NCBI GenBank assembly: GCA_022561875.1
Contig: JADFQJ010000012.1
Coordinates: 1 to 64,000 of the forward strand
DNA length: 64,000 bases
Direction: 5' to 3'
Source: Bacteroidota bacterium
GTDB taxonomy: Bacteria; Bacteroidota; Bacteroidia; Bacteroidales; VadinHA17
Shown here: positions 37,777-47,126 of the stretch, one piece after another
How positions within the stretch are numbered: position 1 is the stretch's first letter
Layout: each line of letters starts with the position of its first letter
Notes under the pieces: generated by a model
Seen by the model: the letters and a program-made list of their open reading frames with translations, nothing else
What the model was told of the DNA's origin: nothing
Databases searched by the model: none
Program-made: the position numbers and the translations under genes

Positions 37777-38367
37777 ATGCCTGGAATAACAACCGCAGGA
37801 ATTTTTTGTGCTTCAAGTCCGAGAATTGATGCAGAGTTTTTTAAAGCTGCTGATGAATTAGCCGGTATTCTTGTTGAAAATGATATAACCATTTATTTTG
37901 GGGGAGGGAAATATGGACTGATGGGCCAGATTGCAACACGCGTAATAAGGGATAATGGAAAGATCATTGGCGTTATCCCCCGTTTCATGGAAGAAGAAAA
38001 CTGGCATCACAGGGAGATTAAAAACATGATTGTCGTTAACTCCATGCATGAACGGAAAGAAACAATACTTAATCATAGTGAGGCTCTTATAGCTTTTCCC
38101 GGTGGTTGCGGGACAGTGGAAGAGCTTATGGAAGCTATTACCTGGAAACAGTTAGGATTATACACAGGACCAATAATAATCCTTAATATTAAAGGTTATT
38201 ATGATCCGCTATTGACATTACTTGACAGGATGATTGAAGAAAGTTTTCTGCGTGAAGTTCACAGGAAAATGTGGAGTATAGTCAAAAAGCCGTCTGAAGT
38301 TATGGGTGCAATCAGCAAATCACCACCCTGGAGTATTAAAGCTAGAACCTTTGCTGCTGTGAAGTGA
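37777..38367 (+). CDS. LOG family protein (cytokinin riboside phosphoribohydrolase-like)
   Basis: The 196-residue protein has the Rossmann-like fold of the LOG/TIGR00730 family: IFCASSPRIDAEF at the N-terminus, GGGKYGLMGQIA, and the diagnostic FPGGCGTVEELMEAITWKQLG motif. Members hydrolyse AMP or cytokinin nucleotides to base and ribose 5-phosphate; the physiological substrate in this organism is unknown. Its last codons (GTG AAG TGA) form the first unit of a 15-unit heptad repeat, so the coding end has probably been shaped by the repeat. Confidence 0.88.
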   Translation: MPGITTAGIFCASSPRIDAEFFKAADELAGILVENDITIYFGGGKYGLMGQIATRVIRDNGKIIGVIPRFMEEENWHHREIKNMIVVNSMHERKETILNHSEALIAFPGGCGTVEELMEAITWKQLGLYTGPIIILNIKGYYDPLLTLLDRMIEESFLREVHRKMWSIVKKPSEVMGAISKSPPWSIKARTFAAVK

Positions 38368-38465
38368 AGAGCAAAGAGTGAAGAAGCAGGAAGAAAGCGG
38401 TGAGAAATGAGAAGTGAGAGATGAGTGAAGAAGAACAGGAGGTAAGAAATAAGAAGTGGGGAGCA
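38361..38465. repeat. Long purine-rich heptad array behind the LOG gene
   Basis: Fifteen consecutive 7-nt units run from 38361 to 38465 in exact phase. They are variants of AGAAGTG (for example GAAGTGA, AGAAATG, AGAAGTG, AGAGATG, AGAAATA). The first unit contains the stop codon of the upstream gene. Almost all bases are purines on the plus strand. Confidence 0.75.
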
Positions 38466-38532
38466 GGGATTTGACGAAGTTTTAAGCTAACAGATGAAAG
38501 TTAACTTCTCTAAATAAATATCGTAACTAATC

Positions 38533-38642
38533 AGTCGGCAGTCCACAATCGGCAGTCGGCAAAAAAGTAAATAACAATCAAACAATTAGAATACAATGGC
38601 AACTGGATTTAGAATTCCAAACTTAAGACACTGAATAGTTAC
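38533..38642 (+). repeat. Left-half copy of the dispersed element plus 29-bp repeat
   Basis: Heptads AGTCGGC, AGTCCAC, AATCGGC and AGTCGGC occupy 38533-38560 in exact phase. Then come 53 bp that match 46878-46930 with one mismatch, reaching an ATG at 38596 and the codons for MATGFR. At codon 7 the sequence changes abruptly into the 29-bp dispersed repeat (38614-38642). The central ORF and right half are missing, as if deleted by recombination up to the 29-bp unit. Confidence 0.8.
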
Positions 38643-38648
38643 TAAATA

Positions 38649-41600
38649 TCATTCTACTATCCGCATACCGATAAATATTATATCATCTATCTGAGGCAGG
38701 TCCCCTCTCCATTCTTCTATGGTTTTGTTCAGATGTTCTTTTTGTTCATTTATGCTCATATGCTGAATAGAAAGAAGGAGTTCTTTTAGTGTTCTTGTTT
38801 TGAATTTTTTTCCATGAACTCCTCCGAACTGGTCAGCATAACCATCTGAAAAAAGATAAAAGATATCTCCTTTAGCAACCTTAATTGTATGGTTGGTAAA
38901 TTTCCGACCCACTACAATGGATGAACGGCCAATAGAAAACCGGTTGGCTTTTATTTCAGTGAGTTCACCGTCTCTGATAAGGTAGAGTGGATTATAAGCT
39001 CCTGCATATTGTATCTCTCTTTTTTTAGAATCATAGACAATGAGAGCAAGGTCCATGCCATCCTTAACTTCATCGTCATCACTTTGCTGAGAAAGTGTTC
39101 CTGAAACTTCATCGTTAAGTTGGTCAAGGATTGCAGCAGGTTCAGTAAAGCCATATTCTTTGATGATCTTATTAAGGGAATTGTGACCGATTAACGACAT
39201 AAAAGCCCCGGGAACACCATGCCCTGTGCAATCAACAGCGGCAATGATCTGCTTCGAATCAGTTAAATGGAGCCAGTAGAAATCTCCGCTTACAATATCT
39301 TTTGGTTTAAATAGAATAAAAGTATCAGAAAGTGAATCCTCAGGAGGAAGAATTGCTTTCTGGATCCTTTTTGCATATCGTATACTGGCTGTAATATCCT
39401 TGTTTTTCTCTTCAATCTCTTTACTTTTCTGAACCACCTCTGCAGTACGTTCAACAACTTTCTTTTCAAGAATTTGTTTTTCCCTTATCAGATTACGTTC
39501 TCTGACTTTAATAAAAACGAAAACAGCAACTAAGACCAGGATTATACATCCGATGATAAACCACCATGATTGATAAAATGGAGGCCTGATGGTAAAACTG
39601 AAAGAAATTGGTTCCGGATTCCAGGTGCCGCTGCTATTTTTTGCTACTACCTTAAATATATACCTCCCGGGAGCCAGGGAAGGATAAATTGCCCTGGTTG
39701 TTGTTGTTACAGGGCGCCAGTCATCTTCGGCACCCTCAAGCATTACTTTGTAACGTACTGCCGCGGGGTTTGACAAAGATATACTGTAATAATCAAATGT
39801 CAATGATTTTTCTGCATGGTTCAGGCTCATTCCGGAAATCATATCTCTGGACTCATAATTTACTTTTAATGATTTGATATGAGTTAAAGGTTCAGGAATA
39901 TTTTTCCTGGCCTTTCCCGGGTCATATCTTGTTACACCATTAGCCGTTCCAAACCACAAATTGCCATCAGCATCCTTGAAAGAGGCATTGTCTTTTGTCT
40001 CGATTCCCACATACCCGTTCTTCTCAGTGAAGGTGTATATCTTTTTTTCAATCCGGCTGAATTTATTTAATCCGTTATTAAACCCGATGTATATGTTATT
40101 GCTATCGTCAACATTGATAACTGAAACAATATTTGACAGTAATCCGTCAGCTCTGGTATAATGTTTTTCAATTCTGTCCTTCTCAACAACAAACACTCCG
40201 GAATTAGTTCCTATCCAGATATTACCGTTTAAATCTTCGGCCATTGTTTTTGGAACCAGTTCATTTTCCGGACTAATTCTTATAAAAGTGTCCTTTGCAG
40301 CCACATATTTTGTCAGTCCTTTTTTCCGTTCCGATCCGATCCACATATTTCCCTTAGAATCCATGAATAATGATGTTATCCCGTTTCCGGCAAGTCCGTT
40401 AATCTGCGTATAAGTAATCCCTTCGCCTTTATCATTATCCCAGACAATAAGCCCCTCGTTTGTCCCAACCCATAACCTGTTTTTGTTGTCAATTTCCATT
40501 GCATTTACAATAAGGTCATAGTAAAGCAATTTGTTGAGGTAAGAATCAAATACGAATTTTTCCTTGTCGATCAAATATTGAAAAACGCCTCCTCCACTTG
40601 ACCCTATCCACAGGTTATTTTCCTGATCTTCTTTTATAAACCGGATTTTGTTATCTATCAGGTTCTTCTCCCTGTTAAGGATCCGGATTTTCTCTTTTCC
40701 GGTTTTCAGAGGATCGAAAACGCATATACCTTTATTGGTCCCAAACCAGAATTTTCCTGTTTTATCTTGTTGTATAGCCCAGACATTCTTATCCGGCAGT
40801 CCCTCTTCGGGTATTATTGTAATGAAACTTTCTCCTTTGAAAATGGATAAGCCATGGTACTGGCTTGCAATAAGAATGTTGCCCTCCCTGTCTTCTGTGA
40901 TGCACTGTATATGGCTTGCTATTAGTCCATTATCAAGGGTAAAGTTTGTCATCTTTTCCCCTGTGAACCGGGTAATACCACCTCCCCAGGTTCCTACCCA
41001 AATATTACCCTGACTGTCTTCAGTAATATAGCTGATCCAGTTTTTTACAAGACCATCCCTTTTATCGTAGATAATCATTTTCTTCTTGTCGGGGAGGTAT
41101 TTGTACAAACCGCCATTATATGTTCCAAACCACAAATTTCCCTGCGAGTCTTCAAACATAACGGTTTTCATCCAGTATTTTGTCATGTCCCTGAGAAGAT
41201 AATTGTCAAATCTATTATCTCTCTTATTATATATTTTAACGCCGACATCTGTTAAACAGTAATATGTTCCCTCCCGTGTAAGAAGAGAACTAAAAACTTT
41301 ATCACTTAAACCCTCTTTCCCCATAAAAATTTCAGTAGAAACCTGATCAATATCGTCAAATGGGTTTTTAAAAAGAATTGCTCCATTGCCTGATGTTGTA
41401 ATCCAAAGATAACCTTCCTTTGTTTCTGTAATTGATGTAATATCCCCGTTTATTGGAATAGAATCCGGTTCGAGAATCTCAAATTTTGTTCCATCATACC
41501 GTGTAATCCCTCCGTCGATATGCCCGAACCATAAATTACCCCTTGAATCGGCAAAAACAGTAAACACTCCTTTCGCGGCAAGTCCATTCTCTGATGTGAA

Positions 41601-41843
41601 ATTTTCAAAGTTAATTCCGTCAAAACGGGATACTCCGCCGGCAGTTCCCAGCCAGATATAATCATTTTGGTCCTGCAGCAGGGAATATACTTTTGAGGAG
41701 TTTAATCCATCCTCAACACTATAGTTATCAAAATAGTAAGTTTGAGCCTGGAGGATTGATGATATGAACATCAGGAGTGAAAAAAAAATTATTCGCTTTG
41801 AACAACGAATAATTTTCAGGGACAGTAAGACAGAAGGGATCAT
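38649..41843 (-). CDS. Two-component-type propeller sensor with SpoIIE phosphatase output
   Basis: The protein has about 1064 residues from the ATG at 41843; a GTG at 41864 is less likely. It starts with a signal peptide (IIFFSLLMFISSILQAQ). Two seven-bladed propellers' worth of Reg_prop repeats follow (xxLWxGTxxGGxxRxD units, about residues 35-670), then a Y_Y_Y domain (about 690-755). Next come one transmembrane helix (about 760-780), a coiled coil and a PP2C-like SpoIIE domain (about 840-1060; SGDFYWLH, DCTGHGVPGAFMS, SDGYADQFGG). It would sense an extracytoplasmic ligand and dephosphorylate a cytoplasmic target, with no histidine kinase part. The gene follows the TPR-caspase gene by about 25 nt. 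Confidence 0.9.
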   Translation of the reverse strand: MIPSVLLSLKIIRCSKRIIFFSLLMFISSILQAQTYYFDNYSVEDGLNSSKVYSLLQDQNDYIWLGTAGGVSRFDGINFENFTSENGLAAKGVFTVFADSRGNLWFGHIDGGITRYDGTKFEILEPDSIPINGDITSITETKEGYLWITTSGNGAILFKNPFDDIDQVSTEIFMGKEGLSDKVFSSLLTREGTYYCLTDVGVKIYNKRDNRFDNYLLRDMTKYWMKTVMFEDSQGNLWFGTYNGGLYKYLPDKKKMIIYDKRDGLVKNWISYITEDSQGNIWVGTWGGGITRFTGEKMTNFTLDNGLIASHIQCITEDREGNILIASQYHGLSIFKGESFITIIPEEGLPDKNVWAIQQDKTGKFWFGTNKGICVFDPLKTGKEKIRILNREKNLIDNKIRFIKEDQENNLWIGSSGGGVFQYLIDKEKFVFDSYLNKLLYYDLIVNAMEIDNKNRLWVGTNEGLIVWDNDKGEGITYTQINGLAGNGITSLFMDSKGNMWIGSERKKGLTKYVAAKDTFIRISPENELVPKTMAEDLNGNIWIGTNSGVFVVEKDRIEKHYTRADGLLSNIVSVINVDDSNNIYIGFNNGLNKFSRIEKKIYTFTEKNGYVGIETKDNASFKDADGNLWFGTANGVTRYDPGKARKNIPEPLTHIKSLKVNYESRDMISGMSLNHAEKSLTFDYYSISLSNPAAVRYKVMLEGAEDDWRPVTTTTRAIYPSLAPGRYIFKVVAKNSSGTWNPEPISFSFTIRPPFYQSWWFIIGCIILVLVAVFVFIKVRERNLIREKQILEKKVVERTAEVVQKSKEIEEKNKDITASIRYAKRIQKAILPPEDSLSDTFILFKPKDIVSGDFYWLHLTDSKQIIAAVDCTGHGVPGAFMSLIGHNSLNKIIKEYGFTEPAAILDQLNDEVSGTLSQQSDDDEVKDGMDLALIVYDSKKREIQYAGAYNPLYLIRDGELTEIKANRFSIGRSSIVVGRKFTNHTIKVAKGDIFYLFSDGYADQFGGVHGKKFKTRTLKELLLSIQHMSINEQKEHLNKTIEEWRGDLPQIDDIIFIGMRIVE

Positions 41844-41869
41844 AATAATATTATTAATGAGCACTGAAT

Positions 41870-44230
41870 TTATTGCTCTTTAATTATAAAGAAAAACGTT
41901 CCGTTTTCGTCTTCCAATCCGGCTATTTTTCCAAACTTCGGTCGTTGTTGATTGTTTTTTACCACAGCCACAGTTACCTGGGAAACGATGCTTTCAATAG
42001 GTATACAAGCATTCGGATTATTTGCCAGGGAAGTGGCAAACGTTCGCGTAAATTGTGAATTGTCTACTGCCAGCTCATAACCGGCAGATGAGAATACCTG
42101 TGAAGATTTGGACCTGGTGTCTTTCCAGTTATCACAACTCCTGTCGGATGGTATAGACCGCATAGCCTGGTAAAATGTAGGTCCTGATTCACAAGCATCA
42201 GTTACTATCAGAGTATGTGTTAACGAAATTGCATAGGATTGCATAGATGCTTTCAGTGTATTAATATTATAATAAGTAAACTCGTCATCACGTTTGGCAT
42301 CAACAGGTATCCAGTAACCTGTTTCATTAATGAATTTTCCGTGTCCGGCATACCAGACGAAGAGGGAGTTTACATGATTGCTTCGCAGCAGGTCGCGGAG
42401 TTCAATGGAAAAGAACTTTTCCATTTCTTTCTTGGTCATATCCTGCTTGGTGATAATATTATGGATTTCGTATTTTGCCAGGGATGCTTTCATCAGGCTG
42501 ATGTCCTTTACAGGGCCCTCAAGGCTGGCAAAGGTTTCATAGTTTGAATTTTCAATAAAAACAACCCAGGTTTTCCCCATCGGGTTAGATTCAGAGATGA
42601 TAGCACCTTCTCTGTTTAATAAAAATTCTGCTTCAGTTTTGTTTCCATACATATCTTCAGCTACAACCGTGAACTTGTTCTTATTCATAATATCAATGTT
42701 AGCCGAGAATTTTGGATTTTCAGCATCAACACGGTAACTTGCTGTAACTCCTTCAATAAATATGGATCTGATCCTGCTTTCATCTGTTATTTGCCCTTCA
42801 ATATATAAGCTGGGCTCATTGCTTTCCAGGTAAATAAGATTATTATCTGATGCATACGGAGCTAAGATTTTTACGACCGGAGGATCTACCTCTGTACGCC
42901 TGATCGGGAAAATCCCGGTTTGTTTATTATCATATACATCAAGAGCAGTAATTACCAATTCATTAAAACCTCTTATATCAACATCGGTTACAAATTCATA
43001 ATGGTTCTCTTTCTTCTCAAAATGCACATCCTTATCGTTTATTTTCAGATATTCCAAATCACTTTCATCCCAAACCTTACCTTTTAAAAGGATGGATTCT
43101 TTATCACCGGGTAATTCAAGAATAGTTCCGCTTTTTGGTTCGGGATCAACAAGAATAATTTCCGGCTTGTCATTTTCCCTGTTTATTTCAAATAACCTTG
43201 CTTTTGTCTCATCCAGCAGTTTTCTTGCATTGACATCATATTCCGAAAGTTTGGTGATGGTTTCATAGTCTTTAGCAGCGGCTGCATAATTCATTGAATG
43301 TTCGTATGATCTGGCCCTCGCAAAATAATAATCCGGATTTTCCTTGTCCAGTGAAATAGCAATGGAATAGTCGCTGACAGCATTCAGGTGCTGATTAAAT
43401 TGCTGGTAATAACTTCCACGAAGGAAATACCATTCAGGATTGTCAGTATCGAAAATAATTATTCTTGAGATGTCATTTATCCCGTTGGGATAATCAAGTT
43501 GTTTAACATACAGATCACTTCTGATATGATAGGCTCTGATATTTTTTTTGTCCAGGTTTAGCACGTAATTACAATGTGTCATGGCCTTATCAAATTTCCC
43601 CCGGTCCTTGCATAAGTCAGCCAGCTCAAGATGAGCCTTGACAAAATATCTGCTTTTTGAGATAGATTTATCAAAGAATTTTTCAGCTTTGTCGAATTCT
43701 TCAAGTTTTACTGATATAACTCCCATGTAATAATTGTTAAGGGAATTATCTTTTATTACCAGGGCGGTATCGGCAACTTCGCGGGCCCTCTCGAACTTCT
43801 CCAGTGCAAGAAGGGTTTCTATTTTTTCCTGATACGGAGGCAGTACTCTTTTAGCCAGACGTGTAGCTGTATTTAAAGCACTTAAAGCCTGGTTGTATTT
43901 GCCAACATCATTATAGCACCTGCCAAGATAATAAAACAGTTCTTCATCTTTGGGTTTAAAAACGGTAGCTTTACTGAAATCTTCAATAGCAGCCTCTTTA
44001 TTTCCAAGCTTATCATATAATTTACCTCTTTCAATATAAGCTTTCGTATAATCAGGATCAATATTAACAGCTTTGGTGAATTCTTCAATAGCAAATTCAA
44101 ATTTCTTTGATTCAATAAAATCTCCCCCGGCTTTGTAATGTCTTTTGGCACTTTGTCCCTCTACATTCATCGAAAATAAAAGGGAAACGATTAATATGCC
44201 TGTTAATAAACAACTTCTTTCAACTTTCAT
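41870..44230 (-). CDS. Exported TPR-caspase protein
   Basis: From the ATG at 44230 the 786-residue protein begins with a signal peptide (MKVERSCLLTGILIVSLLFSM, cut near NVEGQ). About eight tetratricopeptide repeats lie at residues 30-340, followed by one or two Ig-like beta domains (about 360-520). The C-terminal caspase-type peptidase has His630 in WYAGHGKF and Cys680 in TDACESG as the dyad. The protease should act outside the cytoplasm; its substrate is unknown. A TTG at 44275 would place extra charged residues before the signal peptide and is rejected. It leads the propeller-SpoIIE gene on the same strand, so the two may form one signalling unit. Confidence 0.88.
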   Translation of the reverse strand: MKVERSCLLTGILIVSLLFSMNVEGQSAKRHYKAGGDFIESKKFEFAIEEFTKAVNIDPDYTKAYIERGKLYDKLGNKEAAIEDFSKATVFKPKDEELFYYLGRCYNDVGKYNQALSALNTATRLAKRVLPPYQEKIETLLALEKFERAREVADTALVIKDNSLNNYYMGVISVKLEEFDKAEKFFDKSISKSRYFVKAHLELADLCKDRGKFDKAMTHCNYVLNLDKKNIRAYHIRSDLYVKQLDYPNGINDISRIIIFDTDNPEWYFLRGSYYQQFNQHLNAVSDYSIAISLDKENPDYYFARARSYEHSMNYAAAAKDYETITKLSEYDVNARKLLDETKARLFEINRENDKPEIILVDPEPKSGTILELPGDKESILLKGKVWDESDLEYLKINDKDVHFEKKENHYEFVTDVDIRGFNELVITALDVYDNKQTGIFPIRRTEVDPPVVKILAPYASDNNLIYLESNEPSLYIEGQITDESRIRSIFIEGVTASYRVDAENPKFSANIDIMNKNKFTVVAEDMYGNKTEAEFLLNREGAIISESNPMGKTWVVFIENSNYETFASLEGPVKDISLMKASLAKYEIHNIITKQDMTKKEMEKFFSIELRDLLRSNHVNSLFVWYAGHGKFINETGYWIPVDAKRDDEFTYYNINTLKASMQSYAISLTHTLIVTDACESGPTFYQAMRSIPSDRSCDNWKDTRSKSSQVFSSAGYELAVDNSQFTRTFATSLANNPNACIPIESIVSQVTVAVVKNNQQRPKFGKIAGLEDENGTFFFIIKEQ

Positions 44231-44334
44231 CTTTTTTGATTTTATGAAACGGTTTTCCTTATACAATTTTTCCAACTTTCAAATATAAGCAATTTTTTAA
44301 TTACTTTCCGAAGCTATGTTCTTACCTTTAGGTC

Positions 44335-45216
44335 ATGGTTTTTTTTTCATTAACAAGCATTGGTGACTTGTCACAAAGGTTTAAAAGAGAGTTGAAAGAG
44401 CAATATTCAATTTCTGAAATACAGAATTTCCTTTACCTTATCTTTCAAAACCTGATGGATCTTTCACAAACAGATATTCATATCAATCCGGGGAGAAAAG
44501 TCTCCTGTTATTTAGTTGATAAATTTACCGCAATTATCAATGAATTAAAACAAGACAAACCAATTCAGTATGTTCTCGGTAAAACGGAGTTTTATGGATG
44601 TGTTATAAATGTTAATCCGGATACTTTGATTCCAAGGCCTGAAACCGAGGAGCTGGTTAGATGGATACTTGATGAGGCAGGTGGGTATTCCTGTAAAATT
44701 TTTGATATTGGAACAGGTAGCGGGTGTATTGCTGTTGCTCTGGCTAAAAACAACCCTGCTGCAAAGGTGTTCGCATCTGATCACTCTGCTGAAATCCTGA
44801 AAGTTGCCAGGGAAAATGCCAGGATCAATAATACTAACGTAAAATTTGCTCTGTTTAATATTATTTTACCTGAAACCCCTGATGTTTATGGTATTTGGGA
44901 TATTATAGTCAGTAACCCACCCTATGTTACCGAATCTGAAAAAGCACAAATGAAAAAAAACGTTCTAAACTATGAGCCACATAATGCACTTTTTGTTCCT
45001 GATAATGATCCCCTGGTTTTTTACAGGGCAATTCTTGAATTTGCTGAATCAAACCTCAGACCGGGAGGGAATATATTTTTTGAGATAAATGAACTTTTTG
45101 GAAGACAAATGGTACAATTATTGCAAAAATTCAACTATCAAAATGTCATACTCCGCAAGGATATCAATGAGAAAGACAGAATGATAAAAGGAACAAAAAA
45201 ATTTAAAAATGATTGA
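44335..45216 (+). CDS. prmC: Release factor glutamine methyltransferase
   Basis: The 293-residue protein has a helical N-terminal domain and an AdoMet methyltransferase fold: VLGKTEFYGCVINVNPDTLIPRPETEELV, the AdoMet loop FDIGTGSGCIAVALAKNNP and the catalytic NPPY motif in VSNPPYVTESE. PrmC methylates the Gln of the GGQ motif in release factors 1 and 2. It is notable that prfB (RF2), its substrate, lies two genes downstream in the same direction. It overlaps recX by 8 nt and is divergent from the TPR-caspase gene. Confidence 0.93.
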   Translation: MVFFSLTSIGDLSQRFKRELKEQYSISEIQNFLYLIFQNLMDLSQTDIHINPGRKVSCYLVDKFTAIINELKQDKPIQYVLGKTEFYGCVINVNPDTLIPRPETEELVRWILDEAGGYSCKIFDIGTGSGCIAVALAKNNPAAKVFASDHSAEILKVARENARINNTNVKFALFNIILPETPDVYGIWDIIVSNPPYVTESEKAQMKKNVLNYEPHNALFVPDNDPLVFYRAILEFAESNLRPGGNIFFEINELFGRQMVQLLQKFNYQNVILRKDINEKDRMIKGTKKFKND

Positions 45217-45688
45217 ATATCAGGAAAACAAACAATACCTGGCTGCGCTGGGCAAAGCTCAAAAACTTTGCAGCAGGCATGAAACATGTCTGTCCGAAGT
45301 AAGGAAAAAACTTGATCAATGGAATGTTAATTCTGCTTATCACGAAAAGATAATCAGCGAACTGATAAAAGAAAAATTCATTGATGAAACCAGATATGCC
45401 GGTCTGTTTATTAAGGAAAAGTTCCGGTTAAACCAATGGGGAATAATAAAGATACGTCATGCCATGAAATTAAAGAAAATCCCTGAATATATTGTCAATG
45501 ATGCAATTGAAAAACTTCCGAAAGATGAATATTTAAGAACACTTGAGAAGATACTGAAGTTAAAGCTTAGAAACCTGAAAACAAGGAATAAGTTTGAACA
45601 AAAGGAGAAACTATATCGCTATGCTGCAAGTAAAGGTTTTGAAAATGACAAGATCATGGAGGTGATCAATACAGTTCTTGGTACGTAA
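45209..45688 (+). CDS. recX: Regulatory protein RecX
   Basis: This 159-residue, helix-rich basic protein has tandem three-helix RecX modules: ALGKAQKLCSRHETCLSEVRKKLDQWNV, then ELIKEKFIDETRYAGLFIKEKFRLNQWGIIKIRHAMKLKKI. RecX binds RecA filaments and limits their growth. recA is not in the window. The gene overlaps prmC by 8 nt and is probably co-transcribed with it; prfB follows from its own promoter. Confidence 0.85.
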   Translation: MIEYQENKQYLAALGKAQKLCSRHETCLSEVRKKLDQWNVNSAYHEKIISELIKEKFIDETRYAGLFIKEKFRLNQWGIIKIRHAMKLKKIPEYIVNDAIEKLPKDEYLRTLEKILKLKLRNLKTRNKFEQKEKLYRYAASKGFENDKIMEVINTVLGT

Positions 45689-45707
45689 TACATTTTTTGT
45701 AATTTTG
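45678..45707 (+). promoter_or_regulatory. Promoter of prfB
   Basis: TTG at 45678-45680, a 19-nt spacer and TAATTTTG at 45700-45707 match the Bacteroidota pattern, 38 nt before the prfB ATG. It overlaps the end of recX. Confidence 0.6.
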
Positions 45708-45744
45708 AGACTCTGAAACATTGATCTGGAAAAATTTTAATCAA

Positions 45745-46837
45745 ATGATAAATCAGGAACAAATTAACGAATTAGCTGAACGCCGGGATGCGTTAAGGAG
45801 GCATCTTTGACATCGATGATCTGAGACAAAAAGTTACTGAAAAAGAAAAATTAACACAGGCGCCTGATTTCTGGAATGATTCGGCTGAAGCGGAAAAGCA
45901 ACATAAGGAAATTGCCGGTTTGAAAAGCTGGGTTGTTGATTTTGAGGAGGTTGAGACCGGCTATGATGATCTTACCGTACTTTTTGATTTCCATTTTGAA
46001 GGTGAAGCTACTGATGAAGAGGTTGAAGTGCAATATCAGGAAGTGCTCAGGTTTATTGAAAAGCTTGAATTAAAAAACATGCTCAGGAAAGAGGAGGATA
46101 AGCTGGGAGCAATAGTTAAGATAAATCCGGGGGCAGGTGGAACCGAAGGTCTTGACTGGGCAGAGATGCTTATGCGTATGTATATACGCTGGGGAGAACG
46201 GAACAAATACAAGGTAAAGGAACTTTATTACCTGCCGGGTGATGAAGCAGGGATCAAGACCGTGACACTTGAGTTTGTGGGTGATTATGCATATGGTTAC
46301 CTGAAAAGTGAAAGCGGAGTACATCGCCTGGTACGAATCTCACCATTTAATGCCCAGGGAAAGAGACAAACCACTTTCGCTTCTGTTTTCGTTTCTCCCG
46401 CTGTTGATGATGATATCAAGATCGAGATCAATCCCGGTGATATTACATGGGAGACATTCAGGGCAAGCGGTGCCGGAGGGCAAAATGTAAATAAGGTTGA
46501 AACTGCTGTTCGTCTGCGACACCAGCCATCTGGCATTGTGGTTGAAAACCAGGAAACACGTTCGCAACAGAAAAACAAAGATAACGCGTTACGGTTACTG
46601 AAGTCACATCTATATGAACTGGAACTGAGAAAAAGACAAGAAGAAAAAGCAAAAATCGAAGGTGCGAAGAAGAAAATTGAATGGGGTTCACAGATCAGGA
46701 GCTATGTATTGCATCCTTATAAAATGGTAAAGGATATCAGAACATCATACGAAACATCTGATGTGCAAGGAGTTCTTGACGGCAATCTGAATAAACTGAT
46801 AAAAGCTTATCTGATGGAATTTGGAGGCAGTATGTAA
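45745..46837 (+). CDS. prfB: Peptide chain release factor 2, with programmed +1 frameshift
   Basis: The gene starts at 45745 ([21 protein letters not shown]) and meets an in-frame TGA at 45808-45810. A strong internal Shine-Dalgarno AGGAGG lies just before CTT TGA C, the classical RF2 autoregulatory site. Slipping from CTT into the +1 frame continues with GAC at 45809 and yields a protein of about 363 residues. The body has SPF (about 199-201) for stop-codon reading and GGQ (about 244-246) for peptide release. RF2 shortage raises frameshifting and restores RF2. Without the shift, callers report only the part from 45920. Confidence 0.96.
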
Positions 46838-46842
46838 TTAAT

Positions 46843-46877
46843 AGTCGGCAGTCCACAGTCCACAGTCCACAGTCGGC
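46843..46877. repeat. Heptad tandem repeat behind prfB
   Basis: AGTCGGC, AGTCCAC three times, then AGTCGGC follow each other in exact 7-nt phase, starting 6 nt after the prfB stop codon. They form the left edge of the dispersed element below. Confidence 0.85.
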
Positions 46878-47096
46878 AAAAAAGTAAATAACAATCAAAC
46901 AATTAAAATACAATGGCAACTGGATTTAGAAATTTAACTGTATATATACCAAAAGAAATTTTTGATGATTTAAATAAACGATCTGAAGAAATCGGACGAT
47001 TACTTAATCACATTCCCGATAAATCGGGACTGAAAAGTATAAATAGCCTGGTCTTCAGATTGCCGGCTGCAGACTGAAGATTGCCGACTTAATAAT
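46871..47096 (+). repeat. Most complete copy of the dispersed element
   Basis: The left part (46871-46930) matches 38554-38613 and the right part (46976-47096) matches 6920-7042, both nearly identically. The right part contains the TCCCGATAAATCGGGA palindrome and ends in a short heptad array (CCGGCTG, CAGACTG, AAGATTG). It fills the gap between prfB and fumC together with a copy of the 30-bp repeat at 47127. Confidence 0.8.
46913..47077 (+). pseudogene. Internal-deletion remnant of a four-helix-bundle protein
   Basis: A 54-codon frame begins MATGFRNLTVYIPKEIFDDL, continues NKRSEEIGRLLNH and ends in IPDKSG and repeat-derived residues. The first eleven residues look like the N-terminus, and FDDLNKRSEEIGRLLNH like the C-terminal helix, of the roughly 120-residue four-helix-bundle family (TIGR02436, related to S23 intervening-sequence proteins and DGR accessory proteins). 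The middle helices are missing. Parts of the same unit occur at 38.6 kb (left) and 6.9 kb (right), so I read this as the most complete copy of a degenerate repeated element. Function is unlikely. Confidence 0.55.
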
Positions 47097-47126
47097 TCAA
47101 AGTATAATGAGATTAGCCATTTTAGG

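Noticed and set aside
38361-38567. Possible CRISPR array
   Set aside because: Repeat units are 7 nt, directly adjacent with no spacers, and no cas genes are present.
45920-46837. Release factor gene starting at 45920
   Set aside because: This is only the downstream part of prfB; the true start at 45745 is reached through the programmed +1 frameshift.
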